Source: Paludibacteraceae bacterium (GTDB lineage: Bacteria; Bacteroidota; Bacteroidia; Bacteroidales; Paludibacteraceae). Taken from it: a stretch of 38,095 nucleotides of DNA. A model generated the notes under the pieces. The model worked only from the letters and a program-made list of their open reading frames with translations. It ran no database searches and had not been told where the DNA came from. The DNA is taken from positions 1 to 38,095 of the forward strand of contig JAGCWQ010000195.1 of the NCBI GenBank assembly GCA_017961765.1. The letters are read 5' to 3'. Positions 34,001 to 38,095 of this stretch are shown here, piece by piece. Each line of letters begins with the position of its first letter. The stretch's first letter is position 1. Position numbers and translations under genes: made by a program.

Positions 34001-35649
34001 GGGCTTCTGGAACGGCTATCACGGGTGTTTGCCCTGATAGTACGGCCACTTTGATTGCCCATGGTGCGCATCATTATCAGTGGGCGAACGGAGAAACTAC
34101 GGATACGATTTCATTTGTCCCAGTCTCCTCTTCCAGCTATACGTTGTATGGTTATTCGGATAAGGGTTGTGAGGCAGTCATCTCGGTTCCAGTCAAGTTG
34201 AATCCTCGTCCGATGGTTTATACAAGGGGTGATACGAAGGCATGTATGGAGTCAATGGTTCGCATCGAGGCTTACGATGCCAACGGAGAGACCGCTAACT
34301 TCATTTGGACGAACGGTAGCTTCGGTTCTGTTATCACGCCGACTATTATGGAGGACACGAAGTTTGAAGTTTTAGGAGAAAATAAGTATGGATGTAAGGC
34401 AACGGCTACCCATCAGGTGGTATTGATTGATCCACCTACGTTGTCGTTCGAAGGTAAGACTACCGTCTGCCAAGGCGAATCGACGGTTCTTCAGGGTAGG
34501 GGAGCTTTGGCTTATACTTGGGATGACGGCTTGCACCAAGGTTCGGGAGCCTCTTTCAATATTCGACCAGAGGCGAACACGGTGGTTCGTATGACGGGTA
34601 GTGATGTGGGCAACTGTCCTGCTTCTATTGATATTCCGATTACGGTATTGACTCCGCCTACACTTTTCATTTCGGGTGACTCGGCAGTCTGCTTGGGCGA
34701 TAGCTTTGCCATCTATGCTTCAGGTGCAGAGACTTATAAGTGGAATACGGGTGATGAGACCTCTTCCATTTCCCATATTACCTCTTCCACTTCTGAATAT
34801 ACCGTCCATGGTACGGATGAGAATGGTTGTACGTCAAGTTTGAGCCATATCGTGCGGGTTCGTCCTGCTCCGCTCATTACAATAGAGAAAGGACCACAGT
34901 CGGGTTGTTTGAATTTGCCTGATACGGTTCGTTTGTATGCCCACGGTGCTTCTTTGTATAAGTGGACGAGTGAGCCTTACAACGAGAGTGTCGCCTTGAA
35001 CGGATTCACCTCCGATTTGGTGGCGACGATAGAAGAGACGACTTTGATTAAGGTGGAGGGTATTGATGCCTATGGCTGCGTTGGTATGGCGGAGCGAGAG
35101 GTTGAGATGATGCCACGGCAGGAGATCGATTTTACCGTTGCGCCTAACTTTATCGAAGCTGGTAGCTCGAATGTTCGCTTTATGGGTGTCTCTCCAAAGG
35201 AGGGCGTTTGGACATGGGAGCCTGGTGATGGTTCCGAGGACATAACGGGTGTGAACGCCTCCCACTACTATGATCCGACGAAGGCAGATTCCTTCGAGGT
35301 GAAGGTGCAGGCGATAGATAAGTTTGGCTGCGTCTATACAGGTAGAGCTTCCATCTATACGTGGATGGATTTCTGGGCAGCCGAGGGCTTTACTCCGAAC
35401 GGAGATGATTTGAATGATACGTTCAAATTCTATGGAGGAGAGTATATGGATGAGTTCCATTTCATCGTCTTCAATCGTATTGGAGAGATTGTCTTCACTG
35501 GAGAAAGTATCAACGACGAGTGGGATGGTACCATCGACGGAAAGCCTTGTCCATGGGGTGTTTATGGTTGGGTTGCCAACTACAAGAGCCATTACATGGG
35601 CGTCAACAAGGACGGGGAGAGAAAAGGTTTTGTTACGTTAATTCGTTAA
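31099..35649 (+). CDS. Giant secreted repeat protein with gliding-motility/T9SS type B C-terminal domain
   Basis: The 1516-residue protein starts with a signal peptide cleaved after Ala29 (NNVFAQ). The N-terminal beta-rich domain (about 30-320, NLSFEKGNLSGWKQ) is followed by a PKD domain (about 370-447, YSWDFGDGSYSS). About twelve Ig-like repeats of about 74 residues then fill 450-1340. Each has a GDSxVCxGD-type start, a central YxW and an end NGCxS; examples are VCLGDSFAIYASGAETYKW and GTDENGCTSS. A PKD-like module (1341-1424) and the CHU_C/gliding type B domain (about 1425-1516: GFTPNGDDLNDTF, FNRIGEIVF, WDGT) close it. The T9SS should export it as a surface adhesin or fibre. Its PorP/SprF partner is next. 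ATG 31099 fits the signal peptide; the frame opens at 31027. Confidence 0.92.
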   Translation: MALNRGVLKINGHIFCFLLSFLFLNNVFAQNKNIDTPNLSFEKGNLSGWKQYTGGFYYDSVNDEYKFQPWQEVSNTNRISVVNGFSDSSDPVIRCWDFLTNPDGKTTVRIGSTGFPENNNAGGGKPAAAERLVYKFTVTENTTLFTYCFAAVLHCPDLTSGARTRATAEHTGEQLPTFAIAVTLFDPVSGLDTKLPCGEFTVNADGHNADGLELVEDQPVKTCRGSADANNVSQYAFRRWTYGNFDLSKHIGEEVTIEIIVHDCLRESNGEIGPGGHRAYGYFWGETQKLELQVKNCGLDTAQIIAPAGFESYKWSRSDNLGVETDKNDPAIALIPPELIKAGVTYSCEVNDVTGCTAITLNTKLDEVGVNIDFDTRDTCDGRVFFTNKTVIEGDEIVGYSWDFGDGSYSSLQNPDSKYMDPGVHNVELTVKTKMGCTKSDTKKINVRYFPHLRISATDSVCYGTTVELTALEASVGSKFHWSTGDTTQTVKYKMNSSQNFELTVEDEYYCSYKANYWIVVKPSAEFTILGSQRVCLNDTVELTARAYTAEEDIKYLWNTGAETSVMRARPLKDNEEYWVTGTYKNGCPTTKSVFIKLDPLPVVSVTSEGPICQGETTNLTANVISSNGPVTYVWGDLYSGKERTVMPDTTTTYTVSCVDSLSCKSLPQSITVKVKPLPVLKITGDSVICEGRSAKMTVTGVSSNVRWYDGTEGTTTITRVPTQDTTYWVEGTSNDCKGRAEFFVKLLNTPYVWIDASTSVLCKGDSAVLRAKGADSYKWNNSSEADSIIVSPFTTSEYSVIGTTEEGGCVGTADLKVVVNESPSLKLTGDAAVCDGDVAKVSASGANEFFWSNNAYGPNVSLIITQDEKLDVRGVDANGCESTASWTITKKEKPVLSYTGDTAVCSGSILTITVSGANTYSWHNGNGTSVFSEILTADEELKVTGTINGCSTELLIPVRTLPVPSLWASGTAITGVCPDSTATLIAHGAHHYQWANGETTDTISFVPVSSSSYTLYGYSDKGCEAVISVPVKLNPRPMVYTRGDTKACMESMVRIEAYDANGETANFIWTNGSFGSVITPTIMEDTKFEVLGENKYGCKATATHQVVLIDPPTLSFEGKTTVCQGESTVLQGRGALAYTWDDGLHQGSGASFNIRPEANTVVRMTGSDVGNCPASIDIPITVLTPPTLFISGDSAVCLGDSFAIYASGAETYKWNTGDETSSISHITSSTSEYTVHGTDENGCTSSLSHIVRVRPAPLITIEKGPQSGCLNLPDTVRLYAHGASLYKWTSEPYNESVALNGFTSDLVATIEETTLIKVEGIDAYGCVGMAEREVEMMPRQEIDFTVAPNFIEAGSSNVRFMGVSPKEGVWTWEPGDGSEDITGVNASHYYDPTKADSFEVKVQAIDKFGCVYTGRASIYTWMDFWAAEGFTPNGDDLNDTFKFYGGEYMDEFHFIVFNRIGEIVFTGESINDEWDGTIDGKPCPWGVYGWVANYKSHYMGVNKDGERKGFVTLIR
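32446..35118 (+). repeat. Twelve tandem Ig-like repeats (protein level) within the giant gene
   Basis: Units of about 222 bases encode diverged domains with paired cysteines, one at the VC.G start and one at the NGC end. The spacing is regular, but the units are strongly diverged, so they are old repeats rather than a recent expansion. Confidence 0.75.
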
Positions 35650-35662
35650 TGGGTAGGAAAAG

Positions 35663-36640
35663 ATGAGAAAGTGGTTGTGTTTATTCATTATGGGCTTGTG
35701 GGGGTGTTGTGCTGCGGCGCAGGACTACACATTGGTCAATCATAATTTGACTCCATTTAGTCTTAATCCTGCTTTGGCGGGAAATGCCAATGCTATTCGA
35801 GTCGGCATGAACTACCGTCAGCAATGGATGGCGTTGGGCAATAATTATCATACGTTCCGTGCATCTTACGACCAGAACTTCTATAAGCAGATGTGTGCCG
35901 TGGGATTCGCTTATTCGTATGATAACATGGCAAGTAGTGTCTATAGTGTCAATGAGTTGTCGTTGGTTTATGCCCATACGTTGAAGTTGCAGGACGAGAT
36001 GTTCCTCCGTTTAGGTTTGCAAGCCACTATGTTTATCAACCAGTTCGGCTGGGACCGTATCAAGTATGGCGACCAATATGACCGTAATTCGAGAATGCCC
36101 GATTTGGAAACCTTGGAGAAGTTTGACAACGATTCTCGTACCTTCTTCGATGTCTCCGCAGGTGCTGCTTACGTAATCCAAAATCGTTTGACTATCGGAG
36201 CTTCCGTCTATCATATCACTGAACCGAGCAATGGTTTTGTCGAACTGGAGGAGAATATCTTGAGACGTAAATTCGTGGGACATCTCAGTTTCTTCCAAGA
36301 TTTGCAGAACACCAATGGTTTGTGGGGTAGGGCTGACCTTTCCGACAACTATTTCTTTACGAATGCCAGTTACCAGAACCAAGCCGACTATCAACAACTC
36401 AATGTTGGTATGGGTGTGGCGTGGGGTCCGTTGATTTTAGGTGCGGCCGACAAGAATAATTTGGACGGAATCAATATTATAGCCTTTATGTTAGGCGGTC
36501 ACTTCAAGGGCTTGCAGGTTTACTATGTCTATGATTTGTTCACCTCTTCGAAGAAGAATGGTTCCTGGTCTCATGAAATCAATTTCATCTATATATATAA
36601 TAAGAAAGAGAAGTATCCTTGCCCAGTCACCTATTGGTGA
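35663..36640 (+). CDS. PorP/SprF family type IX secretion system outer-membrane protein
   Basis: The 325-residue protein has a signal peptide (1-19, ending GCCAAA). It continues QDYTLVNHNLTPFSLNPALAGN and VGMNYRQQWMALG, the hallmark start of the family. The rest is a beta-barrel with aromatic strands, ending KGLQVYYVYDLF and WSHEINFIYIYNKK. In gliding Bacteroidota, SprF is needed for export of its neighbour SprB, a type B cargo. Here it starts 13 bases after a type B cargo gene, so it is very likely the dedicated partner of that protein. Confidence 0.95.
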   Translation: MRKWLCLFIMGLWGCCAAAQDYTLVNHNLTPFSLNPALAGNANAIRVGMNYRQQWMALGNNYHTFRASYDQNFYKQMCAVGFAYSYDNMASSVYSVNELSLVYAHTLKLQDEMFLRLGLQATMFINQFGWDRIKYGDQYDRNSRMPDLETLEKFDNDSRTFFDVSAGAAYVIQNRLTIGASVYHITEPSNGFVELEENILRRKFVGHLSFFQDLQNTNGLWGRADLSDNYFFTNASYQNQADYQQLNVGMGVAWGPLILGAADKNNLDGINIIAFMLGGHFKGLQVYYVYDLFTSSKKNGSWSHEINFIYIYNKKEKYPCPVTYW

Positions 36641-36669
36641 TAATCTGGGCGAATGGTATTGAAAAAATA

Positions 36670-36699
36670 AGAGGGTGTATCAAAATTGATATGCCCTCT
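36670..36699. terminator. Long hairpin after the PorP/SprF gene, probable (possibly bidirectional) terminator
   Basis: AGAGGGTGTATCAA (36670-36683) pairs along its length with TTGATATGCCCTCT (36686-36699), including two G-T pairs. The T-run is better on the minus strand (TATTTTTTC) than on the plus strand (ATTCATTG). As the only supported gene reading into it is PorP/SprF, it probably ends that mRNA. Confidence 0.6.
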
Positions 36700-36754
36700 A
36701 TTCATTGTATTATCTCTTCAACATGGCAAGTTCCGTCGATAAAACTTTGCTTTT

Positions 36755-36807
36755 CCGTCTCTTATATGAAAAAGGAGGGGTGTTGTTATCTCCTCTCTTT
36801 GAGACGG
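36755..36807. other. Nested stem-loop downstream of the PorP/SprF gene
   Basis: CCGTCTC (36755-36761) pairs perfectly with GAGACGG (36801-36807), and AGGAG (36773-36777) pairs with CTCCT (36790-36794) inside it. No T-run is attached. No promoter is evident nearby, so expression as a small RNA is not established. Confidence 0.4.
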
Positions 36808-36897
36808 CAAGTCGTGGCCCATTCTTGATTTTTAGTTAAAAAATGTTTATTGCTGTCTATTTTATAGAGAAATGTTAAAAGAAAAGTGAAAGAAATG

Positions 36898-36928
36898 TTT
36901 CGTACTTTGTAATTATATTGTACTTTTG
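36898..36928 (+). promoter_or_regulatory. Promoter upstream of the partial secreted-protein gene
   Basis: TTTC (36898-36901), 19 bases, TACTTTTG (36921-36928). The -7 element is perfect and the -33 matches 3/4. The start site near 36934 would give the gene at 37291 a leader of about 357 bases. Confidence 0.6.
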
Positions 36929-37027
36929 TACCTAAAGATAGTACTGGAAAAGAAGGTTTAGACGTAGGCTACTTCGTTTGTGATGTTGAAAGTGAAAGTG
37001 TGGTTGGCTATCCTCAAAGGATTTCAG

Positions 37028-37054
37028 TTTGGTATGTACAATAACCATACCAAA
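37028..37054 (+). other. Perfect 9-bp hairpin in the long leader
   Basis: TTTGGTATG (37028-37036) pairs exactly with CATACCAAA (37046-37054) around a 9-base loop. There is no T-run on either side. It is probably a leader structure. Confidence 0.5.
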
Positions 37055-37290
37055 GATGGGCTTGAAACGAAAATATTATTTTATCTATTCATTTGTTTCT
37101 GTAGAATGAGTGAGGTTTTGATAGGATATGTGTTTCTTCCCTGAGAACAAGATAAAATCCGTGAGAGTTTAATGCCGTTGAAAAACAGGAGTTTGTAGTG
37201 GTTGGTTGTTTGTTGAAAATCCTATGATACTTTCTTGAGGGCTACATCTATTGGTATTTTATATTCGATAATAAATAAAGCTATATAATT

Positions 37291-38095
37291 ATGAAACTAA
37301 TGGATTATAGAGGAGTTGCGGTGAAAGTCTTATGGCTTTTTGCTATATTTTTGACTTTCCAAGTGGAGATGGTCGCTCAGGGTCCAGCAGACGGCCCTGG
37401 AGGTCCTGGTGAAGCTAGCTATACTGTGTCTATTACATCAGACCAGGTGATTGCGTGTCCTGGAGATCCTCTTTCGTTTAAGGCCGTGCCATCTGAGACG
37501 TTAACTAACCCTACTTATAGATGGTTTGTCAAAGAGGGAGAAGGAGGTGAGTTTAAGTTGAGTGGTGTTTATGATGGAAACACATTTGCCGTAGATGAGA
37601 TGCCCGACATGAATTTGTATCTCTATGTGGAGTGTGAGGATAAACCCAAGCCAGGCGGAGCTCCTGCAAAGCCAGGAAAAGTGACAAGTGCGGTGTTTGA
37701 AGTCGAAATGTCAACATCTTGTAACGTAAATGTTTGTCACCAAACCACAACAGGTGAGTACTATGGTGGTACGGATTTTAATTTGATTCCAGGTGCTTCT
37801 TCGGTTGATTGGGGATCAAGGCCTCCTGCAGGTTTGGAACAGTATTTTCAGGAACAGGGAATCATATTCCACTCTGAGGGGGGTACTATTATGAATCAAG
37901 AAGATTTGGGTATCGATAGTTTGTATATTGATAATACATTAGGAGTAAACCCTAATAATAATTTTTATGTTAGAAGCGGGTTGAACGATAATATTTTCGA
38001 TTTGACCTTTCCTAAGTCCTTGTTCAATAAGAAGGATTATAATTTTACCATGAGGTTTTACCTGATAATGCCGGAGGGTGGTTGTCAGATTGACA
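37291..38095 (+). CDS. Large secreted protein, N-terminal part only (cut by window edge)
   Basis: The frame is open from ATG 37291 to the last base, 268 codons with no stop. A signal peptide covers 1-29 (VLWLFAIFLTF... VAQ). A Gly/Pro-rich linker follows (GPADGPGGPGEAS). An Ig-like segment (about 43-140) has VIACPGDPLSFKAVPSE and YRWFVKEGEGGEF, with a second Pro/Gly/Lys linker (KPKPGGAPAKPGK). A further domain begins near 150 (SCNVNVCHQTTTGEYYGG). The Ig-like start resembles the repeats of the giant cargo upstream, and the PorP/SprF gene is near, so another T9SS cargo is likely. The C-terminal domain that would prove it lies outside the window. Confidence 0.75.
   Translation, partial: MKLMDYRGVAVKVLWLFAIFLTFQVEMVAQGPADGPGGPGEASYTVSITSDQVIACPGDPLSFKAVPSETLTNPTYRWFVKEGEGGEFKLSGVYDGNTFAVDEMPDMNLYLYVECEDKPKPGGAPAKPGKVTSAVFEVEMSTSCNVNVCHQTTTGEYYGGTDFNLIPGASSVDWGSRPPAGLEQYFQEQGIIFHSEGGTIMNQEDLGIDSLYIDNTLGVNPNNNFYVRSGLNDNIFDLTFPKSLFNKKDYNFTMRFYLIMPEGGCQID

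Larger units (their letters stand above)
36641..37290. other. Long intergenic region with hairpins, a promoter and a long leader
   Basis: These 650 bases have no established gene. They contain a 14-bp hairpin (36670-36699), a nested stem-loop (36755-36807) and a promoter (36898-36928). A leader of about 355 bases with a 9-bp hairpin (37028-37054) runs to the next gene. A 38-codon ORF (36723-36839, MASSVDKTLLF...) overlaps the nested stem and is unsupported. Confidence 0.5.

Noticed and set aside
32446-35118. Regular repeats that might suggest a CRISPR array or recent DNA amplification
   Set aside because: The period is about 222 bases, the units are diverged at DNA level and the frame is open throughout; they are protein domain repeats.
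36723-36839. 38-codon ORF after the PorP/SprF gene
   Set aside because: It overlaps a nested stem-loop, has no promoter of its own and no recognisable product. The RNA structure explains the region equally well.

Overview
The window reads as chromosomal DNA of a Bacteroidales-type Bacteroidota. Three things point there. Many genes are preceded by the phylum's sigma-ABfr promoter form (TTTG, 19-21 bases, TAnnTTTG), and purine-rich ribosome sites are generally absent. The gene families are typical of the phylum: BspA-like leucine-rich repeats, DUF3109, an S41 lipoprotein. There is also a type IX secretion system (T9SS) signature: one type A and one type B C-terminal sorting domain and a PorP/SprF protein. 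A secreted GH5 cellulase suggests a plant-fibre habitat such as gut or rumen, but the species cannot be named from this sequence. No tRNA, rRNA, transposase, integrase or CRISPR array was seen.

Layout. 1-8922: a PurF-like amidotransferase (minus, cut by the window edge) diverges from a gltB-gltD-asnB operon that ends in a strong terminator. This is nitrogen assimilation, with three class II glutamine amidotransferases side by side. 8969-10772: a CCA-adding enzyme, then an isolated small transcription unit for a basic 60-residue protein. 10846-13627: pdxS-pdxT (pyridoxal phosphate synthase) followed one base later by a ThiD-fold/AraC fusion whose kinase active site looks destroyed. This is the most striking item in the window and is probably the vitamin B6 regulator. 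13628-14382: an intergenic island with two strong convergent promoters, a minus-strand 33-codon ORF and its terminator. 14383-16591: an ABC-F ATPase and a small membrane protein.

16984-19784: a multidomain GH5 cellulase exported by the T9SS, with its terminator. 20081-22411: a minus-strand BspA-like surface protein divergent from a duplicated YegP/DUF1508 protein. 22411-24539: a minus-strand operon of a flippase-like membrane protein and a GT4 glycosyltransferase, with two palindromes in its leader. 24888-26721: rsmA (ksgA) and a CorA-type transporter. 26792-30774: a run of plus-strand genes for an envelope protein, an S41 protease lipoprotein, a DUF3109 protein and an M16 peptidase. 31099-36640: a 1516-residue T9SS type B cargo with about twelve Ig-like repeats, paired with a PorP/SprF outer-membrane partner. 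37291-38095: the start of another large secreted protein, cut by the window edge, behind a leader of roughly 350 bases.

The housekeeping half and the secretion half look vertically inherited and show no composition break that I can see by eye. The most useful follow-ups are the ThiD-AraC fusion, the convergent-promoter island and the small basic protein.
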